NCBI RefSeq assembly: GCF_000813005.1
Contig: NZ_JSYP01000013.1
Location: 1 to 64,000 of the forward strand
Direction: 5' to 3'
Length of the DNA stretch: 64,000 nt
Origin: Flavobacterium sp. KMS
Lineage (GTDB): Bacteria > Bacteroidota > Bacteroidia > Flavobacteriales > Flavobacteriaceae
Every line of letters starts with the position of its first letter. Position 1 is the stretch's first letter. Shown in pieces: positions 1 through 8,252 of this stretch. The notes beneath the pieces are model-generated. The model had not been told where the DNA came from. It was given only the letters and a program-made list of their open reading frames with translations, and did no database searches. The translations under genes and the position numbers were made by a program.

Positions 1-813
1 CCCGGAGATGATTTTGGACTTATAATTAATCCGCAAACACGCAAAGGATATTTTGCTTCTAATAGAACAGGCGATGACCAAATTTATAGTTTTGTAGAGC
101 TAGAACCTTTAAAAATAAAGTATGATGTTCTTGTTTTTGGAAAAGTATATGATAAAAAATATAGCGAATTATTACCAAAAACTAAAATCTCATTGTTTGA
201 TTCCAATCAAAAAAAGATAGATGATTATTATACCGATAATGCAGGAGAATATCTTATAAAAGTTCCTCCGGGAGATTATCACCTAACGTATGATAAGGTA
301 GGATATCTGCAAGGAAAAGAAGATTTGAAGATTGTTCAAAAGAATGAAAATCAAATGATTGAAATCAATAAATATCTTGATACAGATCCTAATGCGAGTG
401 AGCTTACAACCGAAGATAACAAATCGATTACAGACGGATCAGATCTAACAAAAAAGCTAGGATTAAAACCAATTTATTTTGATTTTGATGATACAAGAAT
501 CAAACCTGTTTCCGAAAAAGAGTTGAATAAGATTGTACAAGTTCTAAAAGATTATCCAACAATAACAGTTGATATTAGATCGCATACGGATAGTCGAGGA
601 GATAATGAGTATAACCTTAAATTATCCGAAAGAAGAGCCAAAGCAACAGTAGATTATCTCCTAAACAAAGGAGCCAGACCAAGTAGAGTAACTGGTAAAG
701 GATATGGAGAAAGTCAATTAATTAATAAATGTAGCGATGGAGTAAAATGCACAGACAAAGAGCATCAACTAAACAGACGCTCCGAGTTTATAATAAATTT
801 TAATAATAAGTAA
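1..813 (+). CDS. OmpA-family outer-membrane protein, C-terminal part (5' end outside window)
   Basis: The frame is open from the first base, so the true start lies upstream. The first residues resemble the last blade of a PD40/WD40-like propeller (TRKGYFASNR). A carboxypeptidase-regulatory-like segment follows (GEYLIKVPPGDYHLTY). The last ~110 residues are an OmpA C-terminal peptidoglycan-binding domain, with YFDFDDTRIKP, SHTDSRG and NLKLSERRA motifs. In Bacteroidota this architecture usually belongs to large periplasmic/outer-membrane proteins paired with a PorP/SprF protein; the partner would be upstream and is not visible. It ends at a perfect hairpin. The domain call is firm; the exact cellular role is inferred. 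Confidence 0.9.
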   Translation, partial: PGDDFGLIINPQTRKGYFASNRTGDDQIYSFVELEPLKIKYDVLVFGKVYDKKYSELLPKTKISLFDSNQKKIDDYYTDNAGEYLIKVPPGDYHLTYDKVGYLQGKEDLKIVQKNENQMIEINKYLDTDPNASELTTEDNKSITDGSDLTKKLGLKPIYFDFDDTRIKPVSEKELNKIVQVLKDYPTITVDIRSHTDSRGDNEYNLKLSERRAKATVDYLLNKGARPSRVTGKGYGESQLINKCSDGVKCTDKEHQLNRRSEFIINFNNK

Positions 814-861
814 TATTGATGTTGAATAAAAGATTGTCAAAAAATGAATTTATTTAGCCAT

Positions 862-897
862 AAAGAGGTTTAGCTTTGATTAAAGCTAAACCTCTTT
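862..897. terminator. Bidirectional intrinsic terminator
   Basis: Perfect 16-bp inverted repeat (862-877 and 882-897) around a GATT loop, flanked by T-rich sequence. It sits between two convergent genes and can serve both. Confidence 0.85.
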
Positions 898-905
898 TCT
901 TTATT

Positions 906-1730
906 TTAGTTTAAAAATAAATTTTTTAATGTAATAAAATAATGCCCATATTCGTTATTGGAATCACTTACAGTACATTTATATTTTTTTAAACTCTTTG
1001 ACAAATTTTGCGTTTTTATATTCACTTTAAATGCTGTGTTTACAGGCATCGCTTTGTTTAAAAATATTTCCATATTATCTATTTCCGTATTACTATCGGG
1101 ATGTGTTTTAAAAATGTTTTTCAGGATACATTTACCCATAAATACAGCAGGAACAATTTCATAATTATTAAAATGTCCAGAACAGTGATTTCGGGTAAAA
1201 ACGTCAATATTTATATTAAACTCATCATCACTCACATATTCAAAAGAAGAATTAGGTAATACGGTCGTAAGAGGATTGTTCTCTCCTGCAGAATAATGAG
1301 AATCAAATATTTTCTTAAATGATGGTTCATCTATGATGAAATAATCAATTTCCATTTGAAATATTTTAGTCTTTTCATCTACAACTTCTATTAAAGCCCT
1401 TCCTTTTTGAATGTTTTCTAATTGAGATGTTATTTTGGCACTTAATGATCCCGATGGCTGGTTATAGGAAATTTTTCTTATCCTTACTTTTTCACCAAGA
1501 AAATAATTCTTCTCATTTGAATTCAATTTATTGGCTAAATTTAGACTTCCCAATGTGGAGAGGATTTTAAGAAGATCGGTGAAATTTTCCTTGTCAAAAG
1601 ATTGAAATGATTTGTAAAGTGGAATTTCAGTATCACTTTGGTTGAATATAATTTTATCTGCATTTTCAAACAAATAAGGAGGCGTTTCGCCTATTAATTC
1701 AGCTATGTTTTTTTGGGGCTTAAGTATCAT
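906..1730 (-). CDS. Putative double-hotdog (FabZ/FabA-like) protein
   Basis: A 274-residue soluble protein with no signal peptide. Two halves each look like a hotdog domain. The first has a GSLSAKITSQLENIQKGRALIEV strand/helix pattern. The second contains NHCSGHFNNYEIVPAVFMGK, which aligns by eye with the H..GHP..PGV active-site helix of 3-hydroxyacyl-ACP dehydratases, although the expected Gly-His-Pro is replaced. It is the second gene of a two-gene operon, 4 bp after its neighbour. A role in acyl-chain or secondary metabolism is an inference. The substrate is unknown, and a degenerate, non-catalytic hotdog is equally possible. Confidence 0.5.
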   Translation of the reverse strand: MILKPQKNIAELIGETPPYLFENADKIIFNQSDTEIPLYKSFQSFDKENFTDLLKILSTLGSLNLANKLNSNEKNYFLGEKVRIRKISYNQPSGSLSAKITSQLENIQKGRALIEVVDEKTKIFQMEIDYFIIDEPSFKKIFDSHYSAGENNPLTTVLPNSSFEYVSDDEFNINIDVFTRNHCSGHFNNYEIVPAVFMGKCILKNIFKTHPDSNTEIDNMEIFLNKAMPVNTAFKVNIKTQNLSKSLKKYKCTVSDSNNEYGHYFITLKNLFLN

Positions 1731-1734
1731 GATA

Positions 1735-2319
1735 TTACAATTGTTTGATGTTATACACAGATTTAATGTTGAAATTTTGATCGGTTATTTCAAAAGTATA
1801 TTCTATTTCACAATTGATATTTACAATCTCTTTAATCCCTTCTACAAATGGTAAAAGAGTTGGAATAGTTATATGTTTTTCTATACCTAATTCAGTCAAT
1901 ATTCTTAAATACCGATCAACTCCCGTTAGTTCAATAATAGTGTTATTAGGAGTGTATTTTATTATTTTAAAGTTATACTCAGGACTAGAGTTGTATAGCG
2001 CATAAATTACTACAGCAGCAAATGCTCTCGTATCTTTCTCTAATTTGGGATGTACACCAAATGTCTGTATTGTTTTTAATTTTCCTAATTCATAGAATAA
2101 TCTTTTCGAATGGTTGTCCATTTTATCATAACCATAAGTTTCTCCAATATCTTTTAATAACAAGCCATAAAAAGCACCAGTTACATTAGATAAATTTTGG
2201 GTAAGAGAAGAAGTGCTTTCTGGAAAAAAAGCATTGACAATTTCTTCTTTTAATTCTAAGGAGGGGAAAATATCATTACCTCTTGTTTTTTCTAAATTTT
2301 TTAATAATGTTTCTTTCAT
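1735..2319 (-). CDS. Hypothetical protein, first gene of two-gene operon
   Basis: A 194-residue soluble protein, mostly helical in its first half. The second half has an alternating pattern (IIELTGVDRYLRIL...LLPFVEGIKEIVNINCEIEYTFEI) loosely like the L-2-amino-thiazoline-4-carboxylic acid hydrolase family. That resemblance is too weak to assign a function. It is transcribed leftwards with the hotdog-like gene 4 bp downstream. A TAnnTTTG box lies ~120 bp upstream on the minus strand. Coding is supported by length, operon spacing and flavobacterial codon use. Confidence 0.6.
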   Translation of the reverse strand: MKETLLKNLEKTRGNDIFPSLELKEEIVNAFFPESTSSLTQNLSNVTGAFYGLLLKDIGETYGYDKMDNHSKRLFYELGKLKTIQTFGVHPKLEKDTRAFAAVVIYALYNSSPEYNFKIIKYTPNNTIIELTGVDRYLRILTELGIEKHITIPTLLPFVEGIKEIVNINCEIEYTFEITDQNFNIKSVYNIKQL

Positions 2320-2437
2320 TGTAGTAGTTATTAAATGGTTAGATTTTATTCCTAAAATAGATGGGGGAAATTTTGAAGAAAATGTTTTTAGAGGATGATA
2401 CTATTTTAAATAGTTAAGTATCAGTGTGGTAGTGAAT

Positions 2438-2445
2438 CAAATGTA
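2438..2445 (-). promoter_or_regulatory. -7 promoter box (TACATTTG)
   Basis: Matches the Bacteroidota consensus TAnnTTTG on the minus strand, ~120 bp upstream of the hypothetical/hotdog operon. No clear TTG -33 box. Confidence 0.35.
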
Positions 2446-2681
2446 GTTGTTTTTTTTATTTATTTTGACATGTTTCTTGTGATATTTACATGTAGTTTGT
2501 TGATTCATAGATATTTATACGAATTAGATAAAAAAAAATAGAGTTCTTTGATGTATATATAATTATTTGCTCAAGTTTTTGGATAATAGATTAAAAGTAG
2601 TAAGTACTCATAATTAATAACGGCAAAATAGCTAATCTCAGAAAAGAGCACTGATAGTGGGGCTTTATAACTTTATTTATA

Positions 2682-2689
2682 TATTTTTG
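2682..2689 (+). promoter_or_regulatory. -7 promoter box (TATTTTTG)
   Basis: Matches TAnnTTTG, 27 bp before the TTG start of the AraC gene; a -33 TTG is not evident. Confidence 0.4.
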
Positions 2690-2716
2690 AAAATACATAA
2701 CTAATATACCATACAC

Positions 2717-3589
2717 TTGAACAAATTTCCTATTCCCACTTTATCAGTAGGCAATATACTTGGCGAAGAAACTTTGGGTATTACACTATTTCAGCATAGT
2801 GTAAAAGGGCGTAATGCATTTGAGCAACCACATAAACATGATTTTTATATGGTGTTCTTTGTAGAGAAAGGTTCAGGATTTCATAGCATAGATTTTACAC
2901 AACATACAGTAGCCGATAATCAGGTATATTTTATACGACCAGGGCAAGTACATAATTGGTCGCTTAATGTAAATACAACAGGATTCCAACTTATGGTATC
3001 ATCAGAGATAATAACTATTTTTTCAAATTTATCACAACTTCCATTTTTTGAGCAAAGCGTTCCATCTTGCCTTTCTTTAACTCAAGAAGAATTTCAAGAA
3101 TTTAAAAAGCATTTGCATGAAATAGAAATTGCATTACCTCAAAATGATTTGCTTACAAAAGAAACAGTTTTACTTCGATTGCATTTATTATTTAAGCTAT
3201 TGCAAAAAGACTATCTCAAACAATTTCCAGAATATAGTTTTTCGGCAAGACCAGAAAAAGTAATAAAAAACTTCAACACACTAATAGATAAAAATTTCCA
3301 AACAGAAACCTCAGTAAATTTTTATGCCAATAAACTCAACATTACACCAAACTATCTTAATATACTTTCTCAAAAGTTTTTAAAAACGTCGGCTAGTGAT
3401 GTAATAAAAGAGCGAACAATTCTCGAAGCCAAACGATTGCTTACAAGTACCGACTTATCTATAAAAGAAATAGCGTATCAATTAGGCTTTAATGATAATG
3501 GCTATTTTAGTAAAGTATTTAAGAAATATGCTGGGAAAACACCAGGCGATTTTAAAGAAAGTTATAATCTTTACCATCCTTCTCATTAA
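2717..3589 (+). CDS. AraC-family transcriptional regulator
   Basis: 290 residues. The N-terminal cupin-type sensing domain (residues ~15-110) has HKHDFYMVFFVEKGSG and a PGQVHNW motif. The C-terminal AraC double helix-turn-helix (~185-285) has DLSIKEIAYQLGFNDNGYFSKVFKKYAGKTPGDFK. The start is TTG; no in-frame ATG lies near, and a -7 box sits 27 bp upstream. It is a typical stand-alone flavobacterial AraC regulator. The downstream ankyrin/amidohydrolase pair in the same direction is its most likely target, by inference only. The ligand cannot be read from sequence. Confidence 0.88.
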   Translation: MNKFPIPTLSVGNILGEETLGITLFQHSVKGRNAFEQPHKHDFYMVFFVEKGSGFHSIDFTQHTVADNQVYFIRPGQVHNWSLNVNTTGFQLMVSSEIITIFSNLSQLPFFEQSVPSCLSLTQEEFQEFKKHLHEIEIALPQNDLLTKETVLLRLHLLFKLLQKDYLKQFPEYSFSARPEKVIKNFNTLIDKNFQTETSVNFYANKLNITPNYLNILSQKFLKTSASDVIKERTILEAKRLLTSTDLSIKEIAYQLGFNDNGYFSKVFKKYAGKTPGDFKESYNLYHPSH

Positions 3590-3676
3590 AAATACCATTG
3601 CTGTTTAAAATTCTAAACGATTTTTGTAAATGATAAATAATTATTGTTTGCAGAAGCAATTATGATTTAAAAAAAC

Positions 3677-4378
3677 ATGGAAAAAATACAAAACAGACGC
3701 AATTTGCTATACTGTTTGGTTTTGAATATCCTGCTATTAGCCGGATGTTCTTCTAAACAAGCAGATATAAAAACAGAAAAAATGAATAGTAAAACACTTT
3801 TTGAAGCAGTCGAAACCAGAGATGTTGTTAGTGTAACTACACTTTTAAAAGAGAAACTCTCATTAGAAATAAAAAACAAAGACGGAGAAACCCCTTTAAT
3901 GAGAGCTGTTTATGACAATAATAACGAAATAGCAAGATTATTAATTGAAGCAGGTGCCGATGTAAATGCACAAGATGATATGCTAAATAGTCCGTTTTTA
4001 TACGCTGGTGCAGAAGGAAATCTTGAAGTAGTAAAACTAGCTTTACAACACGGCGTAAATTTCAGAGTATATAACCGTTATGGAGGTTCAGCACTTATTC
4101 CAGCAGCAGAAAAAGGACATCTGGAGGTGGTAAAACTTTTAGTAAATACACCAAACTTTCCTATAGACCATATTAATAATTTAAAATGGACAGCATTGTT
4201 AGAAGCAGTTTTGCTTAGCGATGGCGGGGCAGTGCATGTAAGTATCGTAAAAGCTTTAATAGATGGTGGCTGTAATGTAAATATTGGCGATAAGTACGGC
4301 GTAACACCATTAGGACATGCTAAGAAATTAGGCTATACAGAAATGATTAAAATACTACAACAAGCCGGAGCAAAATAA
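3677..4378 (+). CDS. Ankyrin-repeat lipoprotein
   Basis: 233 residues. The signal peptide ends in the lipobox LLLAGC (Cys ~24), so the protein should be lipid-anchored in the periplasm or envelope. Four to five ankyrin repeats follow, recognisable by GETPLMRAVYDNNNEIARLLIEAGADVNAQ, GNLEVVKLALQHGVN, GHLEVVKLLV and a final GVTPLGHAKKLGYTEMIKILQQAGA. The gene is 10 bp before the amidohydrolase gene, suggesting one transcript. Secreted ankyrin proteins often chaperone or inhibit a co-encoded enzyme (compare AnkB with catalase); that relation is inferred here. Confidence 0.85.
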   Translation: MEKIQNRRNLLYCLVLNILLLAGCSSKQADIKTEKMNSKTLFEAVETRDVVSVTTLLKEKLSLEIKNKDGETPLMRAVYDNNNEIARLLIEAGADVNAQDDMLNSPFLYAGAEGNLEVVKLALQHGVNFRVYNRYGGSALIPAAEKGHLEVVKLLVNTPNFPIDHINNLKWTALLEAVLLSDGGAVHVSIVKALIDGGCNVNIGDKYGVTPLGHAKKLGYTEMIKILQQAGAK

Positions 4379-4388
4379 AATATAATTT

Positions 4389-5747
4389 ATGGAAGAGAAT
4401 ATAATAAGCCGAAAAAAATTCTTAGGACTTGGAGCCGCTGCAACAGGAGCTGCATTGTTTTCTGGAATTGGTGCTACAGCAATGACACAAACAGAAGCTG
4501 AGGATAAAAAAAATAAGGATTTAAAAGAATATATTTTAGTTAATGTAAGACTAGAAGAAGGCTTTGAATATAATGATAAAAACGAAGTAGTAGCCACCAA
4601 AACGGGTTTATATAATTTGCATATTGGCGATGGTAAAATAAAAAATATTACTACAGGCAAACCAGTTACAAAATTAAAAACGGTCGATGCCAAAGGACTT
4701 CTGATGCTTCCGGGATTACGTGATATGCACATTCATATTGATAAAACCTATTACGGAGGAAACTGGAATGCTGCGCCAAGAAAAGGATATACCGTAAAAG
4801 ATATGATAACGCTGGAGCAAAAGATAATACCGCAATTGCTTACAGATTCTCAGCATAAAGCAGAAGAAGCAATAAAGCTAATGCAAAGCCAAGGGAGTTA
4901 TTTTGCCCGTTGTCAATGCAATATTGATCCTGTTAGCGGACTTAAAAGTTTAGAACATTTGCTTGCAGCATTAGATAATAACAAAGACAGTTTTGGGTGG
5001 GAAATTGTTGCTTTTCCGCAACACGGAATTTTATACTCACAATCAGAACCATTATTGCGAGAAGCTGCTGCAATGGGAGTAGACTTCATCGGTGGATTAG
5101 ATCCAACAAGTGTAGATGGTAATATGGAAAAATCGCTGGATACCATGTTTCAAATTGCAATAGATACCAATAAAGGCATAGATATCCATTTGCACGAAGG
5201 ACTTCCGTCAGGGCAAGCCGCTATAGAGTATATTATTAAAAGAACCGAAGAAAATAAACAACTACAAGGAAAAACATATATAAGCCATGGTTTTGCTCTT
5301 GCAAAAATGGAACCCAAAGATCTGGAAAAAGTAGCTGAACAAATGGGAGCACTTGGTATAGGAGTAGTTTCGACAATTCCTATTGGAAGAACAATTATGC
5401 CAATTCCGACTTTAAAAAAATACGGTGTAAAATTAATGACAGGAACTGATAGTATCGTAGATCACTGGATGCCTTTTGGGACTTGTGATATGCTCGAAAA
5501 AGCAAAATTATGTGCACAACTATATGGTTGGACAGATGAATATAGCTTAAGTCGGGCCTTACATATTGCCACTACAAACGAGATATTACCTCTTAACGAC
5601 GCAGGAACCAGAGTATGGCCAGCAGTAGGAAATGATGCTAATTTTATTCTGGTAAAAGCAAGTTGTTCAGCCGAAGCAGTTGCCCGTTTGCCAAAAAGAG
5701 AAGGCGTGTTTTTTAATGGAAAAATGATAGCGGGGGAGATGGGTTAG
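4389..5747 (+). CDS. Exported amidohydrolase-superfamily enzyme, cytosine-deaminase-like
   Basis: 452 residues. The N-terminus has a Tat-like signal, SRKKFLGLGAAATGAALFSG, with RK instead of the canonical RR. The body is a metal-dependent amidohydrolase. MHIHIDK carries the first metal His pair, DIHLHEG the next His, TYISHGFAL another His, and GTDSIVDHW the metal Asp. The HIHIDKT and TDSI..HW pattern resembles the cytosine deaminase/CodA branch. A periplasmic location is unusual for that branch and suggests an exogenous substrate. It is coupled to the ankyrin lipoprotein. The substrate is not assignable. Confidence 0.82.
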   Translation: MEENIISRKKFLGLGAAATGAALFSGIGATAMTQTEAEDKKNKDLKEYILVNVRLEEGFEYNDKNEVVATKTGLYNLHIGDGKIKNITTGKPVTKLKTVDAKGLLMLPGLRDMHIHIDKTYYGGNWNAAPRKGYTVKDMITLEQKIIPQLLTDSQHKAEEAIKLMQSQGSYFARCQCNIDPVSGLKSLEHLLAALDNNKDSFGWEIVAFPQHGILYSQSEPLLREAAAMGVDFIGGLDPTSVDGNMEKSLDTMFQIAIDTNKGIDIHLHEGLPSGQAAIEYIIKRTEENKQLQGKTYISHGFALAKMEPKDLEKVAEQMGALGIGVVSTIPIGRTIMPIPTLKKYGVKLMTGTDSIVDHWMPFGTCDMLEKAKLCAQLYGWTDEYSLSRALHIATTNEILPLNDAGTRVWPAVGNDANFILVKASCSAEAVARLPKREGVFFNGKMIAGEMG

Positions 5748-6177
5748 AGGAGGTTCAAAGGTTCTGAGGTTCAGAGGTTCAAAGGCTTTTCTGTAGAGAA
5801 GCACCGCAGTGCGTCTACGCAATATAGGTTTACACATAAACTAACCCCCAAACTTGTCTTCCTGACGAAGGAAGACACGAGCGATAGCGAACTGGCGAAG
5901 CAATCTTCACGAGTAGCTCGACAATCTTTGTTGAGTTTCTTGTGAGTTAAGAAGTAAAGATGTTACACCATAAACTAACCGCATGTCACCCTGAGCGAAG
6001 TCGAAGGGCGCATAAGGCTTCGACTCCGCTCAGCCTGACAAAGATTGATAACAATTATCAACTATCAACCAACAACCAACAACTATCAACCAACAACGAA
6101 TAATTATCAATTAACAATTACTCCTTCTTCATAATAAAAATGTAGCTTTATAATTTTGTAATTAAAATGATTACGAT
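5748..6177. repeat. Intergenic repeat cluster
   Basis: 430 bp of dispersed-repeat fragments. It holds GAGGTTCAAAGGTTC-type heptads (5748-5785), a segment with GCGATAGCGAA and AGTAGCTCGACAA (5865-5945), an imperfect palindrome around TGAGCGAAGTCGAAG / CTTCGACTCCGCTCA (5990-6040), and short CAACTATCAACCAACAA direct repeats (6055-6110). Related fragments recur near 14.8, 36.9, 42.6, 46.9 and 57.2 kb. No gene is seen. Confidence 0.7.
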
Positions 6178-6477
6178 ATGGCTAATAAAACCTCACAACA
6201 CATATTAAACACATCGGCAAATCTTTTGGGTTTTTGTCTTATTGTTATAACGTCTTTGCATATCACAAATAAATCAGAAACGACTTATATAGACGAATTC
6301 ACATCGATCATAGCTATATTTCTTATTTTTTCCTGCTTCTTTTCCTTTTTATCCATTAAGACATTAAAAGAAAAATTAGAGAGAAAATTAGAAACAATAG
6401 CCGATTATTTATTCGGAATGGCATTAATGGGAATTCTGATTATTGTAGTTATTAAAACGTTGGACTTAACTAATTAA
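6178..6477 (+). CDS. Small hypothetical membrane protein
   Basis: 99 residues with three hydrophobic segments (about 12-29, 42-62 and 75-95) separated by a charged stretch, KTLKEKLERKLE. There is no signal peptide and no recognised family. It converges with the HxlR gene, the two stop codons overlapping by 4 bp. The hydrophobic pattern and clean ends support coding; function is unknown. Confidence 0.55.
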   Translation: MANKTSQHILNTSANLLGFCLIVITSLHITNKSETTYIDEFTSIIAIFLIFSCFFSFLSIKTLKEKLERKLETIADYLFGMALMGILIIVVIKTLDLTN

Positions 6478-6848
6478 ATCGATTCAATAATTTTTTCGCG
6501 ATGGTTTAATCCCCATTGTACCAAGGTTTCGGTAACGGGCAAAACTGATTTTCCGTATTCAGTAACTGAGTAAGCAACAGTAATTGGTCTAGTATTCTGA
6601 ACCACTCTTGTAATAAGCAAATTAACCTCTAAGTCTTTGAGTTCTTTACTCAACATTTTAGCAGAGATTCCTTCGATTTCGCGTTGCATTTTTTTAAAAT
6701 GAATAACTTGATGCGTTCTGTTCGTTAAGAATCTTAAAATCATCAGTTTCCATTTTCCACCCAAAACGTCCAGACTATCTCGCATTGCAAGTAGTTCCTC
6801 TGTACAATTTGCTTCACGCAAAACACCATCTCTTTTAATTTTTGCCAT
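6474..6848 (-). CDS. HxlR-family winged-helix regulator
   Basis: 124 residues from the ATG at 6848. HxlR domain features are CTEELLAMRDSLDVLGGKWKLMILRFL near the N-terminus with the conserved Cys, then GISAKMLSKELKDLE (recognition helix) and VAYSVTEYGKSVLPV (wing). An upstream in-frame ATG at 6878 would add 10 residues but would place the start inside the dyad at 6865-6884; the shorter start, MAKIKRDG, fits family length. It is divergent from the quinone oxidoreductase, a common pairing in which HxlR senses oxidised thiols or electrophiles and controls the reductase. Confidence 0.88.
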   Translation of the reverse strand: MAKIKRDGVLREANCTEELLAMRDSLDVLGGKWKLMILRFLTNRTHQVIHFKKMQREIEGISAKMLSKELKDLEVNLLITRVVQNTRPITVAYSVTEYGKSVLPVTETLVQWGLNHREKIIESI

Positions 6849-6864
6849 AATAGTTTCTTTAAGG

Positions 6865-6884
6865 TAACTAGTAACCATTAGTTA
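6865..6884. promoter_or_regulatory. Candidate HxlR operator
   Basis: Dyad TAACTA-N8-TAGTTA with perfect 6-bp arms, placed between the two divergent genes. It is 31 bp upstream of the rightward -7 box and upstream of the chosen HxlR start. Confidence 0.5.
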
Positions 6885-6914
6885 ACGGATAGTAAATATA
6901 AATGATATTCAGAA

Positions 6915-6922
6915 TATTTTTG
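6915..6922 (+). promoter_or_regulatory. -7 promoter box (TATTTTTG)
   Basis: TAnnTTTG match 18 bp before the ATG of the oxidoreductase gene; supports a start at 6941 rather than the upstream in-frame ATG at 6902. Confidence 0.45.
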
Positions 6923-6940
6923 TGTTTTAAATCTATAAAT

Positions 6941-7936
6941 ATGAAAGCAATTATAGCAGATAAAGAAGGCAAATTACATTTAGAAAATGTCAATACGCCA
7001 ACAATAAAAGAAGGCGAAGTATTGATAAAGATTATCGCTTCGGGATTTAATCCAATCGATTATCAGATGTTAGAAAATGAACTGGAAAGAAAACTAATGC
7101 ATTCTCCAATTTTAGGACGAGAACTTTCGGGTATTGTAGTTGAGGTTGGAGAAAATGTCAAAGATTTTAAAGTCGGCGATGCTGTATTTTCAGGTTCAGG
7201 AAGTATGGGGTCAAATGGAACTTATGCTGAATATATCGCTATTAGAGAATCTGTTGTGGTACATAAACCTAACTTTTTATCTTTTGCGCAAGCAGCAGGA
7301 ATTCCTTCGGCAGGATTAACAGCCTTGCAATCTTTTAACCGAATGAAATTACAAAATTCCGATTCGGTTTTAATAACTGGTGCAGCAGGAGGAGTTGGTG
7401 CAATGCTGGTGAAAATTCTCTTAGCAAATAAATTCACAAACTTTATTGTTACAGCCGGAAATGAAGAAAGCATTCAATCATTAAAAGAAATAGGAGTAAA
7501 GGAGAGTCAAATTATTAATTATAAAACAGATGATGTAGCAACTTTTTCTTTAGCAAAAAATAACCAGCAAAAGTTTGATTTTGTAGTGGATTTAGTCGGA
7601 AATAAAATAGGAGAAATTGCAGCCAAGCTTTTAAAATCAAATGGAACGTTTCTGGATGTCACTGCACTTTCTACCGAAGAATCCAGAGAAACGCTATTTA
7701 ATAAAGGAGCTATAATCATGAATATTTCTAATTACACCTATTCTGTAGAAAAAGAGTATGGGTATTATAAAAACGGATTGTCAGAGCTAGTTCGATTAAT
7801 AAAAGAGAAATCGGTAACCCCGCCAAATATTGAAATTATCGGTGAGTTAAATATTGAAACTGTAACCAAAGCACACGAAATTCTTCGCTTGAATAAAACA
7901 AAAGGCAAGAAATTAATCATGCAAGTGAGTATTTAG
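6941..7936 (+). CDS. Quinone oxidoreductase / zinc-less MDR-family NAD(P)H oxidoreductase
   Basis: 331 residues from MKAIIADKEG. Medium-chain dehydrogenase/reductase fold: an N-terminal GroES-like domain (NPIDYQML, LGRELSGIVVEVGENVKDFKVGDAVF) and a Rossmann domain with the nucleotide-binding GAAGGVGAMLVK. The zinc-binding Cys/His residues of alcohol dehydrogenases are absent, which places it with quinone oxidoreductase-like enzymes. It is divergent from an HxlR regulator that probably controls it in response to quinones, aldehydes or disulfide stress. The predicted upstream start at 6902 overlaps the promoter box and was not used. Confidence 0.88.
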   Translation: MKAIIADKEGKLHLENVNTPTIKEGEVLIKIIASGFNPIDYQMLENELERKLMHSPILGRELSGIVVEVGENVKDFKVGDAVFSGSGSMGSNGTYAEYIAIRESVVVHKPNFLSFAQAAGIPSAGLTALQSFNRMKLQNSDSVLITGAAGGVGAMLVKILLANKFTNFIVTAGNEESIQSLKEIGVKESQIINYKTDDVATFSLAKNNQQKFDFVVDLVGNKIGEIAAKLLKSNGTFLDVTALSTEESRETLFNKGAIIMNISNYTYSVEKEYGYYKNGLSELVRLIKEKSVTPPNIEIIGELNIETVTKAHEILRLNKTKGKKLIMQVSI

Positions 7937-8068
7937 TACCAGTTTTCAGTCGCAGTATTTAGTACTAGTTTTCAGTTTTTAGTAACCAGTTTTTAGTACC
8001 AGTGGCAGTATTTAGTACCAGTTTTTAGTGGCAGTTTTTAGTGGCAGTTTTTAGGAGTATTAAAAAAA

Positions 8069-8106
8069 AGCAAAAGGCAGATATTTTTAAATATCTGCCT
8101 TTTGCT
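8069..8106. terminator. Long perfect hairpin terminator of met operon
   Basis: 18-bp perfect arms (8069-8086 and 8089-8106) with a 2-nt TT loop. An A-run lies on the left in plus orientation, so on the minus strand the hairpin is followed by a T-run and would stop transcription from metQ. Confidence 0.75.
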
Positions 8107-8215
8107 GTAACTGTAACTGTAACTGTAACTGTAACTGTAACTGTAACTGTAACTGTAACTGTAACTGTAACTGTAACTGTAACTGTAACTGTAACTGTAA
8201 CTGTAACTGTAACTG
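8105..8215. repeat. Tandem hexamer (CTGTAA)18
   Basis: Eighteen uninterrupted CTGTAA units with no visible variants, then CTG. Perfect purity implies recent slippage expansion. In one frame it would read as Val-Thr repeats, but no gene is supported. Confidence 0.95.
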
Positions 8216-8252
8216 AGTACTGGTACTTAATACTGCGACTTAATACTAAAAC

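Larger units (their letters stand above)
2320..2716. other. Intergenic region between divergent operons
   Basis: 397 bp without a gene. It holds a leftward -7 box (2438-2445), a rightward -7 box (2682-2689) and a dyad TGATACT-N14-AGTATCA (2396-2423) whose spacer also contains ATTTTAAAT. The dyad is a possible operator for the leftward operon. No RNA gene was recognised. Confidence 0.5.
7937..8252. repeat. Composite inverted/tandem repeat block between convergent genes
   Basis: The left part (7937-8055) is a degenerate array of TTTAGTACCAGT and TTTTTAGTGGCAG units. The centre is a perfect hairpin, followed by an 18-copy hexamer. The right part (8214-8252) contains TACTTAATACTGCGACT, nearly the reverse complement of AGTCGCAGTATTTAGTA in the left part (7949-7965), so the whole block can fold on itself. 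No protein-coding feature is credible here. Confidence 0.85.

Noticed and set aside
4355..4732. Minus-strand 125-residue frame inside the amidohydrolase 5' end
   Set aside because: Antisense shadow; the plus-strand frame has an export signal and metal-binding motifs.
8105..8215. CRISPR-like periodic array
   Set aside because: The period is 6 bp with no spacers, and no cas genes are in the window.
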